DNA of 43,637 nucleotides from Limisphaerales bacterium (GCA_014382585.1 JACNJL010000031.1:1-43637), one strand, 5' to 3'. Shown: positions 1 to 8,650, counted from the first letter of the stretch. The notes: generated by a model from the sequence alone, not told the origin. Program-made: numbers and translations.

Positions 1-162
1 CTCACCCTCGCCAGAAGCCGCATCACCGATGTGGATGTGGCGGTGGAAGCCACCGAATTTGCCCGCCGCCAAATCCTCGTGCAATCCGGCACCCAAATGC
101 TGACCGAAGCCAATAGTCTGCCCCGAATGGCATTGCAATTGTTGAAAGGCTTAAGTCGCTAA
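1..162 (+). CDS. Flagellin, C-terminal fragment (5' end outside window)
   Basis: An open frame enters from the left edge and ends with TAA at 160-162, giving 53 residues. It carries the hallmark of the flagellin C-terminal D0 helix: a segment reading SRITDVDVAVEATEF, then QSGTQMLTEANSLP and a hydrophobic LQLL end. This helix packs in the filament core and is recognised by the export chaperone, so the gene encodes the filament subunit of a bacterial flagellum. The N-terminal D0/D1 part and any variable domain lie outside the window. An imperfect hairpin follows the stop directly. I am confident of the family, but cannot say whether this is the major flagellin or one of several paralogues. Confidence 0.9.
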   Translation, partial: LTLARSRITDVDVAVEATEFARRQILVQSGTQMLTEANSLPRMALQLLKGLSR

Positions 163-213
163 TGTAGCCTGGGCCACCGGCCCGGACTACATTCGGTGGA
201 CGTTTTCTTTTTT
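162..213 (+). terminator. Hairpin and T-rich tract after flagellin; also a repeat unit
   Basis: The left arm at 162-175 and right arm at 179-192 pair at 12 of 14 positions around a 3-base loop. The next 20 bases become T-rich (202-213). It is positioned as a transcription terminator for the flagellin gene. The arm core TGTAGCC(T/C)GGGCC recurs on the minus strand near 37221-37238, so it is also a dispersed palindromic repeat. Confidence 0.55.
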
Positions 214-234
214 TATCGGTAGGCTTTTCCGCGT

Positions 235-711
235 ATGGGATTTTTTGGTAAATTATTTGGGGGGAACGCTGAAGCGCCGGAATCAGAGTCAACCGGTGGC
301 ACGGTGGAACCGGAGATTACGCCGGAGCAATTGCATATGGCTTGCGCGGCGTTGTTGTTGGAGGTAGCGGAGGCGGATTATAAGGATGATCCGGCGGAGA
401 CGCAGGCGGTTTTGCGCGCGCTGGAAAGTGAGCTGGGGCTGAAGCGCGCGACGGTGACGGCGCTGCTCGATCAGGCGAAGGCGGAGACGGAGGGGGCCAC
501 GGATTTATTTCCGTACACGCATCTCATCAATCAACGCTGCACGCGCGAACAAAAGTGCGCGATGCTGACGGCGATGTGGCGCGTGGCGTTTGCCGATGGG
601 GATTTGGATAAATACGAGGAGCACCTCATCCGCCGCACCACGGAATTGCTGCGGCTGGACCACTCAGATTTCATCCGCGCCAAACAAGCGGGGCGACCGA
701 AGGAGAGGTAG
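235..711 (+). CDS. TerB-like protein
   Basis: This 158-residue cytosolic protein begins GFFGKLFGG and continues into an all-helical segment. Two repeated acidic helices, AEADYKDDPAE and AFADGDLDKYEE, are characteristic of the TerB/DjlA-type domain (tellurite-resistance TerB family), in which acidic clusters may bind metal. The start ATG at 235 lies 73 bp after the flagellin stop. There are no ter-operon neighbours (TerC, TerD, TerZ), so a role in tellurite resistance is not supported; in this family the domain is widely used as a stand-alone module of unknown role. A perfect GC-rich hairpin lies 23 bp downstream. Domain assignment is fairly secure, function is unknown. Confidence 0.7.
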   Translation: MGFFGKLFGGNAEAPESESTGGTVEPEITPEQLHMACAALLLEVAEADYKDDPAETQAVLRALESELGLKRATVTALLDQAKAETEGATDLFPYTHLINQRCTREQKCAMLTAMWRVAFADGDLDKYEEHLIRRTTELLRLDHSDFIRAKQAGRPKER

Positions 712-733
712 AGCGGTTTCTCCGGAACCGCCG

Positions 734-756
734 GGGCGCGCTCGGAGAGCGCGCCC
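734..756. repeat. Perfect GC palindrome (REP-like element)
   Basis: The arms GGGCGCGCTC (734-743) and GAGCGCGCCC (747-756) are perfectly complementary around a 3-base loop. The element lies between the TerB-like gene and the convergent esterase gene. There is no T-run, so it is more like an interspersed palindromic repeat than a canonical terminator, though it could slow transcription from either side. Confidence 0.6.
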
Positions 757-805
757 TACCCACACCGTGCCAACTCGCACCAACGTTTAATTCCTTTCAG
801 CCAAT

Positions 806-1792
806 TTATTTCAGGCCGAATTTTTGTGCGACGAAGTCCACGCCGTCTTTATAATTTTCCGGTATGGGGCCGTGTTTGTAATGCACCACGCATTCCACGC
901 CGGCGGCGCGCATTTTTTCCTGCAGCTTAAGGCCGAAGAGGGCGTGGTGCACCCATGAGTTGGGGCGGGTGCGTTCGGTGACGGGATCTTTGGCCCGCGT
1001 GTGGCTGAGAAAAACCGGCGCGTCATCAGCGCTCACGTGATAGTAGGGCGAGCATCGCCTCGCCAAGGCGATCACGTGCGGATGGGTGAGTTCGTCGAGC
1101 GACTGGATTGCGAAACAATCTTTGGTGCTCGGATATTCCTTGAGGTTGTTCACGCCGAACCATCCGAACACCACCGTGGCGTCGAGGTTGGTGGGCGCAT
1201 CGCTGGTGGCGGCACAGGTGAGGCGGGTGGACTGCCGGGCAATGGGATCGTCGCTGGTGGGGTTTGCCAAATCATCGTGCGTAGCCAGCCACAACGCCAT
1301 CAGCCCGCCCGCGGAATGGCCTCCGGCGGCGACGCGTTGGGGATCAATTTTCCATTCGCTTGCCTTGCTGCGCAGAAATTGAATTGCCCGCGCGCCATCG
1401 TGCAGCGGTTGCGGCAACGGCCCGGATTGGGCGAGCCGATAATTACACGAAGCCACCGAAATGCCGCGTGCGTGAAAGGCGCGGATCACATCGGAACGCA
1501 GCCCCCACTTGTCGCCCACGCTGAAGCCGCCGCCATGAAAAAAAACATAGAGCGGACGCGGCCCCTCGCCGGGCGCTTGGAAAAAATCCAGCCGATGCCG
1601 CGCATCCGTGCCGTAAGCAACATCTGCAAACGTGGCCGAAGGCTCGATGGGCCGCCCCTGCCATTGTTTGCCGAGTATCCCAAGTACGCCCAACTTCTCC
1701 GGCCGCCACGGTTTGGGAGTGGAACGGCAACCCGCCGCAAGCACTGCTAATGCAATCGTCGGCAACAACAAACTCCGTTTACGAAAATTCAC
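806..1792 (-). CDS. Alpha/beta-hydrolase lipoprotein (esterase/lipase)
   Basis: I chose the GTG at 1792 (328 aa). It gives a classic lipoprotein signal, MNFRKRSLLL followed by a hydrophobic core and lipobox LAAGC with Cys22; the ATG further upstream at 1867 would overlap the arsenate reductase gene and bury the signal. The mature part has the oxyanion motif HGGG (86-89), the nucleophile elbow GHSAGG (Ser160), and a late region with His residues (SHTRAKDPVT, YKHGP), as in carboxylesterase/BD-FAE-type hydrolases. It is expected to hydrolyse esters, perhaps acetylated polysaccharide, at the outer or inner membrane. It lies 37 bp downstream of the arsenate reductase on the same strand. Substrate is unknown. 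Confidence 0.8.
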   Translation of the reverse strand: MNFRKRSLLLPTIALAVLAAGCRSTPKPWRPEKLGVLGILGKQWQGRPIEPSATFADVAYGTDARHRLDFFQAPGEGPRPLYVFFHGGGFSVGDKWGLRSDVIRAFHARGISVASCNYRLAQSGPLPQPLHDGARAIQFLRSKASEWKIDPQRVAAGGHSAGGLMALWLATHDDLANPTSDDPIARQSTRLTCAATSDAPTNLDATVVFGWFGVNNLKEYPSTKDCFAIQSLDELTHPHVIALARRCSPYYHVSADDAPVFLSHTRAKDPVTERTRPNSWVHHALFGLKLQEKMRAAGVECVVHYKHGPIPENYKDGVDFVAQKFGLK

Positions 1793-1829
1793 AGGGCAAT
1801 TAAGTGCGCCCGTTTGCGGATTGGCAAGC

Positions 1830-2288
1830 TCAACGGGCAGCGGCCAGGTTCCGCGCATACGCTTCAAACTTCACGCGAATCTCATCGCGCACGCGGCGAA
1901 AGGTGGCACGAATTTCTTCCTCGGCACCTTCGGCCTTCGCGGGGTCATCAAAGGGCCAATGATGTTTTGCGGATTGGCCAGGGAAATTGGGGCAAGCCGC
2001 ATCGGCATTGCCGCACACGGTGATGACGGTGTGCACTTCTTTTTCTAAAAACTGATCCAAATGTTTGGAGGCATGGCCGCTGATGTCGATGCCGATCTCG
2101 GCCATCACCTCGATGGCCATCGGGTGAACAAAACCGGCGGGGTGCGATCCCGCGCTGGCCACGGTGGCGGCATCGCCCACGGCGGCGCGCAGGATACCTT
2201 CAGCGAGATGGCTGCGGCAGCTGTTGCCGGTGCAAAGGATGAGGATGAGTTTGGTTGAGGGTTGAGGGTTGAGCGTTGAGAGTGGCAT
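1830..2288 (-). CDS. arsC: Arsenate reductase, thioredoxin-coupled (LMW-PTP fold)
   Basis: The protein has the low-molecular-weight phosphatase P-loop CTGNSCRS (Cys19 to Arg25) close to the N-terminus. A second pair, Cys92 and Cys99 ([10 protein letters not shown]), has the seven-residue spacing of the redox cysteines in thioredoxin-dependent ArsC. It should reduce arsenate to arsenite in the cytosol, using Cys19, Cys92 and Cys99 as a disulfide relay. The length (152 aa from ATG 2288) is slightly long. The extra N-terminus (STLNPQPST) is encoded inside an inverted repeat, and there is no ATG, GTG or TTG between it and the P-loop. An in-frame ATG at 2309 is the alternative start. No arsR or efflux gene is adjacent. 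Confidence 0.85.
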   Translation of the reverse strand: MPLSTLNPQPSTKLILILCTGNSCRSHLAEGILRAAVGDAATVASAGSHPAGFVHPMAIEVMAEIGIDISGHASKHLDQFLEKEVHTVITVCGNADAACPNFPGQSAKHHWPFDDPAKAEGAEEEIRATFRRVRDEIRVKFEAYARNLAAAR

Positions 2289-2337
2289 TGGCGCGCGAAC
2301 GATATTCACTCAACCCTCATTACTCAACCCTCAACCC
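2255..2337. repeat. Imperfect inverted repeat of TTGAGGG-type units
   Basis: The left arm (2255-2281) consists of tandem TTGAGGG/TTGAGCG units. The right arm (2308-2337) consists of CTCAACCC units. The right arm's reverse complement matches the left over about 28 bases with a handful of mismatches. The loop contains both possible arsC start codons. It belongs to a set of similar low-complexity inverted repeats in this window (19951-20005, 25442-25522, 33085-33170, 34343-34470). Confidence 0.7.
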
Positions 2338-2343
2338 GCGCAC

Positions 2344-2461
2344 GGACGCACCGATGCCGTGTGGGTGTATGGGGGTGGGTGTAGGTGTGGACAGGACCGG
2401 TTGAGTTTTTCGGCATCGGGCGGTCCCGCGGCCTCCCTGCGAAAGCTGGCTGGAGCCGCCC
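2344..2461 (+). ncRNA. Candidate structured RNA in a 330-bp gene-free stretch
   Basis: The region between arsC and the next lipoprotein gene has no convincing coding frame but strong self-complementarity. A 9-bp perfect stem pairs 2351-2359 with 2411-2419; it is extended by GGAC (2344-2347) with GTCC (2423-2426) across a 3x3 internal loop. The enclosed loop is G-rich (runs of 3, 5 and 3 G). A competing helix, GGGCGG (2418-2423) with CCGCCC (2456-2461), would exclude part of the first stem. A further CCCG/CGGG hairpin follows near 2470. It did not match my memory of RNase P, SRP, tmRNA, 6S or common riboswitches. Strand is a guess; both strands fold. It could be only a repeat remnant. Confidence 0.3.
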
Positions 2462-2642
2462 AGGTCGTCCCGTGTCGTGCGGGCACAGCCGCTTTCGTGA
2501 TTTAGGTTATACGCGCGGCGGGTTGCGGATGCACGATTGAGTTATTTTAAACTGCTGGAGGGTTATCCGCAGCTTGACTGGGGTACGGTGAATGGCGGGG
2601 GTTTGGGGGATAACCATTTAGGGCCCGGCCCACAAACGCCCC

Positions 2643-3089
2643 CTACCAAAGAAACGACGCTTGCTCGGCGACTTGCTCGCCGTTTTGCCAGAGGGTGACG
2701 CGCCAGGATTCGGGTTGGCCGAATTTTTTGTAACTCACCAAATCGATGAGAATGGGAGTCCACGTGTCGCCGCCTTCGGGCGTGGCGGTTTGCTCAAGGG
2801 TGAGCGGGGCGACGCCGGCTTTGGTGCTGCGCAGTTCGAGGCGAACGAGCATTTCCGCGTTGCCGCGCCAGTTGACATTGTAACGCACACCGTGCACGGC
2901 CTTGGGATCTTTGCGGAGTTCCAGTTGGTAAAGATCGCGCTCGATAAGGGTAACGCCGACGGTATGGCGGCCGTGCTCATCTAGATAATGCGGCAGCACT
3001 TTGATGAGGCCGGGCCCGCGGCTCAGGGAGCCGCACCCGAGCAAAGTGATGGCGATGAGGCCAACAAAAAAAACTGCAATTCCTCGCAT
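2643..3089 (-). CDS. Hypothetical lipoprotein
   Basis: This 148-residue protein has an N-terminal signal (MRGIAVFFVGLIAITLLGC) with a lipobox ending at Cys19, so it should be exported and lipidated. The mature part is beta-rich, including YLDEHGRHTVGVTLIERD, a run on Arg/Lys-rich strands, and WRVTLWQNGEQVAEQASFLW at the end. This resembles small periplasmic lipoproteins in which a bacterial Ig-like or YcfL-like fold is common, but I do not recognise the family. It is transcribed divergently from the DUF1501 gene, with 224 bp between them. Function unknown. Confidence 0.7.
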   Translation of the reverse strand: MRGIAVFFVGLIAITLLGCGSLSRGPGLIKVLPHYLDEHGRHTVGVTLIERDLYQLELRKDPKAVHGVRYNVNWRGNAEMLVRLELRSTKAGVAPLTLEQTATPEGGDTWTPILIDLVSYKKFGQPESWRVTLWQNGEQVAEQASFLW

Positions 3090-3243
3090 GGCGAAACCGT
3101 AACGACGCAGGGCTAAAACTCAATGCCACGTTGTTGAGTGGACAGAAAACTTATACCCAACCACACCCGTTTGAGCAGGATAACCAACCGTGGAAGGCCC
3201 AGTGCGCCCCCCCTGTTTTTTTTGAAAATTCGGCGATTTTCCG

Positions 3244-3271
3244 TTGCGTGTTCGCCATTTCGTGGTATGCT
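3244..3271 (+). promoter_or_regulatory. Possible sigma70-type promoter for the DUF1501/PSD1 pair
   Basis: TTGCGT (3244-3249) and TATGCT (3266-3271) are separated by 16 bp and lie 43 bp before the DUF1501 start codon. The match is four of six bases in each box. The rest of the 3090-3313 intergenic stretch shows nothing else I can name. Confidence 0.4.
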
Positions 3272-3313
3272 TAATAAAGAAGCTGCGTTGGAAAACTACA
3301 ACTCGGAAACCTT

Positions 3314-4735
3314 ATGCCCATGAATCAAGATTACCCACTTTATAACCGCGCCGACCACACGGCACGCACCGAAGATTTGTTTTTAAACCGCCGCCAATGG
3401 CTCACACGCACAAGCGGCGGCTTTGGCGCACTAGCGCTCTCGTGTATGATGGCTGAGCAGGGATTTGCCCAAGATAGCGGCAAAGGTGCGCTGGCTCCCA
3501 AACAACCGCCGAACAAGGCCAAAGCCAAGCGCGTGTTGCACGTCTTTTTGCAGGGCGCGGCGCCGCATATGGATTTGTGGGATCCGCGACCGGAGCTGAA
3601 CAAGAGCGGCGGCATGCAACGCGGCAACCGCAAGCTACTCGCCTCCCCCTTCAAGTTTCCGAAGTTCGGCAAGAGCGGCCTGCAGATGAGCGAAATCTGG
3701 CCCAACATCGGCCGACACGCCGATGACATCGCCATCATCCGCTCGCTCTACACCGATGCCCCCGCGCACGGCCCGGCCACTTATATGATGAACACCGGCG
3801 AGATGCAGGAAATCCGCCCCGCCGTCGGCAGTTGGGCGCTGTACGGACTCGGCACAGAAAACCAAAACCTACCCGGCTTCATCACCATGAGCCCCGGCAA
3901 CGCGCCCGACGCGCGCAACTTCACCAACGCCTTTTTACCCGGCGCGTTTCAGGGCACTTTCGTGAATTCCAATAACACGAAAATCGAAGACATCATCAAA
4001 AATATTAAGAGCGACTTTGCCAGCCGAAATGATCAGCGCAAGCAACTGGACCTGCTGTTAAAACTCAATGAGATTCACAAACAAAAGCGACAGGCCGAAG
4101 GCGCGTTGGAAGCCCGCATCAACACCTTCGAGCTAGCCTACCGCATGCAAACCGATGCCCGCGAAGCCTTTGACATCGCCGGCGAAAAACCCGAGACCCT
4201 CGCCAAGTACGGCAACAACGGCCAAGGCCGGCAGCTACTCATCGCGCGGCGTTTGCTCGAGCGCGGTGTGCGCTTCGTTCAGGTAAACCAAGGCGGCTGG
4301 GATCTCCACAACGGCATCGCCAATCGCGCCGCACGCAATGCCCAACAGCTCGACCCCGCCGTGGGCGCGTTGATGGATGACCTCAAGGAACGCGGTCTAT
4401 TTGAGGATACCTTGGTTTATATCTCCAGTGAATTCGGCCGCAGCCCCACCGAAGATGGTGGCGGCGGACGCAGCCACAACGCGCGCGGCATGAGCACCGT
4501 ACTCGCCGGCGGCGGCATCAAAGGCGGCATCGGCTACGGCTCCACCGATGAACTAGGAGGATCGGCCGTGGAAAACAAAGTCCACGTCAAAGATTTGCAC
4601 GCCACGATTCTCAATCAACTTGGGTTCGACCACGAAAAGCTTAACTTCCGTAACGGCGGCCGGGATTTCCGGCTCACCCAGCCCACCCGCACGCTGCCGC
4701 AAGGGGGCCAAGTTGTGGAAGGCGTGATCGCGTAG
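3314..4735 (+). CDS. DUF1501 family protein (sulfatase-like fold)
   Basis: This 473-residue protein has a twin-arginine-type leader, NRRQWLTRTSGGFGALALSC (Arg26-Arg27), followed by the DUF1501 pattern. It includes HVFLQGAAPHMDLWDPRPELNK near the N-terminus, SLYTDAPAHGPA, a central VRFVQVNQGGWDLH, and EFGRSP with GGGGRSHNARGMS toward the end. These are the conserved metal- and phosphate-site-like segments that relate DUF1501 to the alkaline phosphatase/sulfatase superfamily. Such proteins are abundant in Planctomycetes and Verrucomicrobia and almost always sit next to PSD1 cytochrome genes, as here. The biochemical role is not established; extracytoplasmic polysaccharide or sulfate-ester breakdown is often proposed. 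The gene precedes its partner, whereas the reverse order is common. Confidence 0.9.
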   Translation: MPMNQDYPLYNRADHTARTEDLFLNRRQWLTRTSGGFGALALSCMMAEQGFAQDSGKGALAPKQPPNKAKAKRVLHVFLQGAAPHMDLWDPRPELNKSGGMQRGNRKLLASPFKFPKFGKSGLQMSEIWPNIGRHADDIAIIRSLYTDAPAHGPATYMMNTGEMQEIRPAVGSWALYGLGTENQNLPGFITMSPGNAPDARNFTNAFLPGAFQGTFVNSNNTKIEDIIKNIKSDFASRNDQRKQLDLLLKLNEIHKQKRQAEGALEARINTFELAYRMQTDAREAFDIAGEKPETLAKYGNNGQGRQLLIARRLLERGVRFVQVNQGGWDLHNGIANRAARNAQQLDPAVGALMDDLKERGLFEDTLVYISSEFGRSPTEDGGGGRSHNARGMSTVLAGGGIKGGIGYGSTDELGGSAVENKVHVKDLHATILNQLGFDHEKLNFRNGGRDFRLTQPTRTLPQGGQVVEGVIA

Positions 4736-4823
4736 CCTATTTTGACCATGCCCGTGCCAATTGCGGGACAGGAAACTAAACGCAATTGAATGCAAATAAA
4801 TGCGATTGAAGAAAATTTGTGCT

Positions 4824-7800
4824 ATGAAAAATAACCTCACCCGCACACTCAACCCAACCCAACCGGCCGCCTTCATCCCACTGATCGCGGTCGTTTTGAT
4901 TTGCCTCACCTCCGCCGCATCCGCCCAGCAAATTTCGCCGGCAGATCAGGAATATTTTGAAGCCAAAATCCGGCCCATCCTCGTAGACAACTGCTACAAT
5001 TGCCACGGCGACGGTGCCACCAAAGGCGGGCTCGACCTTGGAAGCAAAGGCGGCTCACGCGCCGGAGGCAATACTGGTTCGGCCGTCGTGCCGGGGGATC
5101 CGGGGAAAAGCATCCTCATCAAGCGCATTAAAAACCTCGCCGACCCGATGCCCCCTTCCAACAAAGACCCCCTCACCGACGCGCAGATTTCCGAACTCGA
5201 AAGCTGGATCCGCCGCGGCGCGCCCGATCCACGCACCGGCAAATCCGCCGGCGTCATCAAGACGCAGTCCGACCGGGAAAAAGCAAAAGCCCACTGGGCA
5301 TTTCATAAAGTAAAAACCCCCACGCCGCCCCTGCCCGAATATGTGTTTAACGGCAAACTTAAAGGCTGGATCCAAAACCCCATCGACGCCTACATCCTCA
5401 AATCCCTCGAAGAACAAAATATGGTCCCCTCGCTCCCGGCGGAAAAATGGGCACTCCTACGCCGCGTGTATTTTGACCTCATCGGCCTTCCCCCAAGCTA
5501 CGAAGACATTCAGCGCTTCACCAGCGGACAGGAAACCTACGAACAAGTCATCGACCGCCTGCTCGCCAGCCCGCAATATGGCGAACGTTGGGGCCGCTAT
5601 TGGCTGGACGTCGCCCGCTATGCCGACACCACTGGCTCGGACAATCGCCGCGGCAACGTATCCCGCTACATTTACGCCTACACCTATCGCGATTGGGTCA
5701 TCAACTCAATGAACGAAGACAAGCCATACGACAAATTTCTCATTGAACAAATCGCTGCCGACCAGCAAAAAACCAATCACGGCGACCTCGCCGCTATGGG
5801 CTTCCTCACGCTGGGCCGTCGCGACCGCAACAACGAGGAAATCATCGATGATCGCATCGACGTGCTCACCCGCGGCACCCTCGGCCTCGCCGTCTACTGC
5901 GCCCGCTGCCATGATCACAAATTTGACCCAGTACCCACTGCCGATTACTACTCACTCTACGGCGTATTCAATAGCTCCCGTGAGCCCGACGACAAGACAA
6001 AGCTCAAGGATTACGTGCTGGCAACCGGATCCACCAGCGGTGGCGATGGCACCTACGCAGGTCGCTCCGACGTTGCCGAATATCAATCCAAGCTGAAAAC
6101 GCTCACCGCCGACCACAAACAATACCGTCTGCAAAAAGAATACGAAAACAACAACAACTCCCGCCAATTCATCGCTTCATATATGTATTGGACTCATATG
6201 TATACCAAAAACGATATCCGCGTGCGCGACAAACGCCGAGAATTCGAGAGCACACTCGACAAACTCATGCAAAAAGCCACCGGCGATAAAAAGGCTAAGA
6301 GCAAAATCAAGCTCAAGTCGGAAGTCGGCGAAACCTGGCAAAATTATATGCGGCGAAAAAAGGAGGACGACCGCGTGTTTGGCCCGTGGGTCACCTACGG
6401 AAACGTATCCACCAACGCCGCCGGACGCTTCATTTCCGCCGAGCTCACCAAAGCCCAAGCCAAGTTACGCCCATTGCTCGCCAAGCCCGATCCGAAAAAT
6501 AAACGCGCCAAACGCATCAACCCCATCGTGGCAAAATATTTCCCACTCAACAATCCCCCCGCCAATATGGGCGAAGTTATGAAGCGATATGACGCTATGT
6601 TTAAACTCGCCGATCAGCAATGGCGGTTTGCCATCCAGCAATTCACTGCCCAACGCGCCCAAAGCAAACCCGGTGAACAGATGGACCCTCCAAAAAGTAT
6701 GGCCGATGCCCAAAAACGATTCGGCGTGGAATACGACAAACAATTTGGCAAAGATTACGCAATCCAGATGGAGGAAATCCGACGCGTGATTTTCGAGCGA
6801 GGGCATCCCTGCAAATCCACCTTCGACGAACTTAAACGCAACGACCGCGGACTCGAAAACGAAGAACGCGATCGCTTCCTATCCAAAATTGAAACACTCA
6901 AAATTGACCACCCCGGCTCGCCTCCTTTGGCTATGGTGCTCGTGGATGGCGCCCCACGCAACGAGCGCATTATGATCAAAGGCAACCGCGGACAACGCGG
7001 CAAGGAAGTGCCCCGCCAATTTCTGGAAATCCTCTCCGGCGACGATCGCAAACCCTTCCCCAAAAACACCAGTGGCCGCCTCGAACTCGCCAAAGCCATA
7101 GCCAGCAAGGAAAATCCACTCACCGCACGCGTGATGGCGAACCGCATTTGGATGCTCCACTTCGGCAAAGGCATCGTCAGCTCCATCAGCGAATTCGGCG
7201 TGCGCGCCATGGATCCCTCTCACCCCGAGCTGCTCGATTACCTCGCCTGGTATTTCACCACCCATAACTGGTCCATGAAAACGCTGCACAAGCACATCCT
7301 CATGTCCAACACCTACCAGCAAACCAGTGATGACAACCCGCGCTACAGCATCAAGGATCCCAACAACATTTATTACTACAAAATGGACCGCCGCCGGCTG
7401 GACTTCGAAGCCTTCCGCGACGGCATGCTTTCCATATCCGGCAAGGCCGACCTCGCCATGGGCGGCAAACCGCTGCGCCTCACCGGCGGCTCCCCCAACT
7501 ATCGCCGCACCGTCTACGCCCTCATCGACCGCCGCAACCTCGACGAAGTTTTCAAGACCTTCGATTTTGCCAACCCGGACAAAACCGCTGGCCAGCGATT
7601 CACTTCCACCGTCGCCCAACAGGCACTCTTCATGATGAACAGCCCGATGGTGGCGGACCTCGCGCATCAACTCGTTAACCGCAAGGAATTCACCTCCATC
7701 CAGGATGACCGCGCCCGCATCACTGCGCTCTACAACATGATCTATCAGCGCGCACCCGAACCCATCGAACTCAAACTCGGCGTGCGTTATTTGCAGCAAC

Positions 7801-8600
7801 AAACCGGGGGCGTCACCACCGGGGCAATGAAAAGTACCCCCACTTGGTATAACGGCTACGGTCAAGCCGATCGCTACAATGAGAAAAACAAACTCTACTC
7901 CATCAAATTCTTCCAGTTCCCCTTCACCGACGGCAAAGTTTGGAAAGGCAACAGCCCGCAGTTCGGCCCACTCGAGCTCACCGCCACCGGCGGGCATCCC
8001 GGTTCACACCCCAATGTAGCCGTCATCCGCCGCTGGGTGGCCCCGACCGACACCATTGTGGATGTCCGAGCCAGGCTTGAACATAAACTCGACGACACCG
8101 CCGAAGCCGCCCGCAAAGATAAAATGAACGAAGTCTTGCGCAAGTTTTATGATGACAAAGTGTGGGATGGCATCACCGGCGTCATCGTTCATAGCCGAGT
8201 GGCCAACGGCGGTGCCCGCCTCGGCAAAGAATTGTGGCGCAGCGACGTGCGGCGCACCGCACGCGGCACAGATCTCTCCAACCTCACAGTGAAACGCGGC
8301 GACACGATCGACTTCATCGTATACAGCGGCAAGGTCATTGACCCCAAAGCGCTCGCCAGCACCAAACGCAATTATGGCTTGGAGAATCCCCAACAGGATC
8401 AGTTCACTTGGAACCCCACCGTGAGCATCAAAAAAGAAATCGCCGACGCCATAAACAATAAAGCCGGCTCACTCCAAATCACTTCCTGGCAAGCCTCCAG
8501 CGAATTTCTCGGATCCACCTATAAACCCAAGCCCCTCAACGCCTGGGAAAAATACGTCCAAGTCCTCCTCCTCTCCAACGAGATCGCCTTCGTGGATTAA
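4824..8600 (+). CDS. PSD1 / planctomycete cytochrome c protein (DUF1549-DUF1553)
   Basis: This is a very large secreted protein (about 1258 aa from ATG 4824; an in-frame ATG at 4800 would add 8 residues and weaken the signal peptide). After a signal peptide ending near SAASAQ comes the PSCyt1 haem site CYNCH (Cys57, Cys60, His61). Next is DUF1549 (VYFDLIGLPPSYEDIQ, RWGRYWLDVARYADTTG), then a second haem-type site CARCHDHKFDP (from about residue 359), and DUF1553 (LTARVMANRIWMLHFGKGIV, about 763 onward). Between the DUF1553 body and its terminal WEKYVQVLLLSNEIAFVD lies an extra beta-rich module of about 235 residues (about 996-1232). Paired with DUF1501; probably an envelope redox-linked enzyme system. 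Confidence 0.92.
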   Translation: MKNNLTRTLNPTQPAAFIPLIAVVLICLTSAASAQQISPADQEYFEAKIRPILVDNCYNCHGDGATKGGLDLGSKGGSRAGGNTGSAVVPGDPGKSILIKRIKNLADPMPPSNKDPLTDAQISELESWIRRGAPDPRTGKSAGVIKTQSDREKAKAHWAFHKVKTPTPPLPEYVFNGKLKGWIQNPIDAYILKSLEEQNMVPSLPAEKWALLRRVYFDLIGLPPSYEDIQRFTSGQETYEQVIDRLLASPQYGERWGRYWLDVARYADTTGSDNRRGNVSRYIYAYTYRDWVINSMNEDKPYDKFLIEQIAADQQKTNHGDLAAMGFLTLGRRDRNNEEIIDDRIDVLTRGTLGLAVYCARCHDHKFDPVPTADYYSLYGVFNSSREPDDKTKLKDYVLATGSTSGGDGTYAGRSDVAEYQSKLKTLTADHKQYRLQKEYENNNNSRQFIASYMYWTHMYTKNDIRVRDKRREFESTLDKLMQKATGDKKAKSKIKLKSEVGETWQNYMRRKKEDDRVFGPWVTYGNVSTNAAGRFISAELTKAQAKLRPLLAKPDPKNKRAKRINPIVAKYFPLNNPPANMGEVMKRYDAMFKLADQQWRFAIQQFTAQRAQSKPGEQMDPPKSMADAQKRFGVEYDKQFGKDYAIQMEEIRRVIFERGHPCKSTFDELKRNDRGLENEERDRFLSKIETLKIDHPGSPPLAMVLVDGAPRNERIMIKGNRGQRGKEVPRQFLEILSGDDRKPFPKNTSGRLELAKAIASKENPLTARVMANRIWMLHFGKGIVSSISEFGVRAMDPSHPELLDYLAWYFTTHNWSMKTLHKHILMSNTYQQTSDDNPRYSIKDPNNIYYYKMDRRRLDFEAFRDGMLSISGKADLAMGGKPLRLTGGSPNYRRTVYALIDRRNLDEVFKTFDFANPDKTAGQRFTSTVAQQALFMMNSPMVADLAHQLVNRKEFTSIQDDRARITALYNMIYQRAPEPIELKLGVRYLQQQTGGVTTGAMKSTPTWYNGYGQADRYNEKNKLYSIKFFQFPFTDGKVWKGNSPQFGPLELTATGGHPGSHPNVAVIRRWVAPTDTIVDVRARLEHKLDDTAEAARKDKMNEVLRKFYDDKVWDGITGVIVHSRVANGGARLGKELWRSDVRRTARGTDLSNLTVKRGDTIDFIVYSGKVIDPKALASTKRNYGLENPQQDQFTWNPTVSIKKEIADAINNKAGSLQITSWQASSEFLGSTYKPKPLNAWEKYVQVLLLSNEIAFVD

Positions 8601-8610
8601 GTTGGATAGC

Positions 8611-8627
8611 GACGCGCTGTGCGCGTC
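8611..8627. repeat. Small palindrome between convergent genes
   Basis: GACGCG (8611-8616) and CGCGTC (8622-8627) form a 6-bp stem around a 5-base loop, within the 50-bp gap between the PSD1 gene and the convergent dnaG gene. It may act as a shared termination or repeat element. There is no T-run. Confidence 0.4.
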
Positions 8628-8650
8628 CACAGGCGGACGAAGCTACGAAT

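Noticed and set aside
1001-1750. Long plus-strand frame opposite the esterase gene
   Set aside because: Shadow of a GC-rich gene; no domain, and the opposite strand has a full catalytic motif set.
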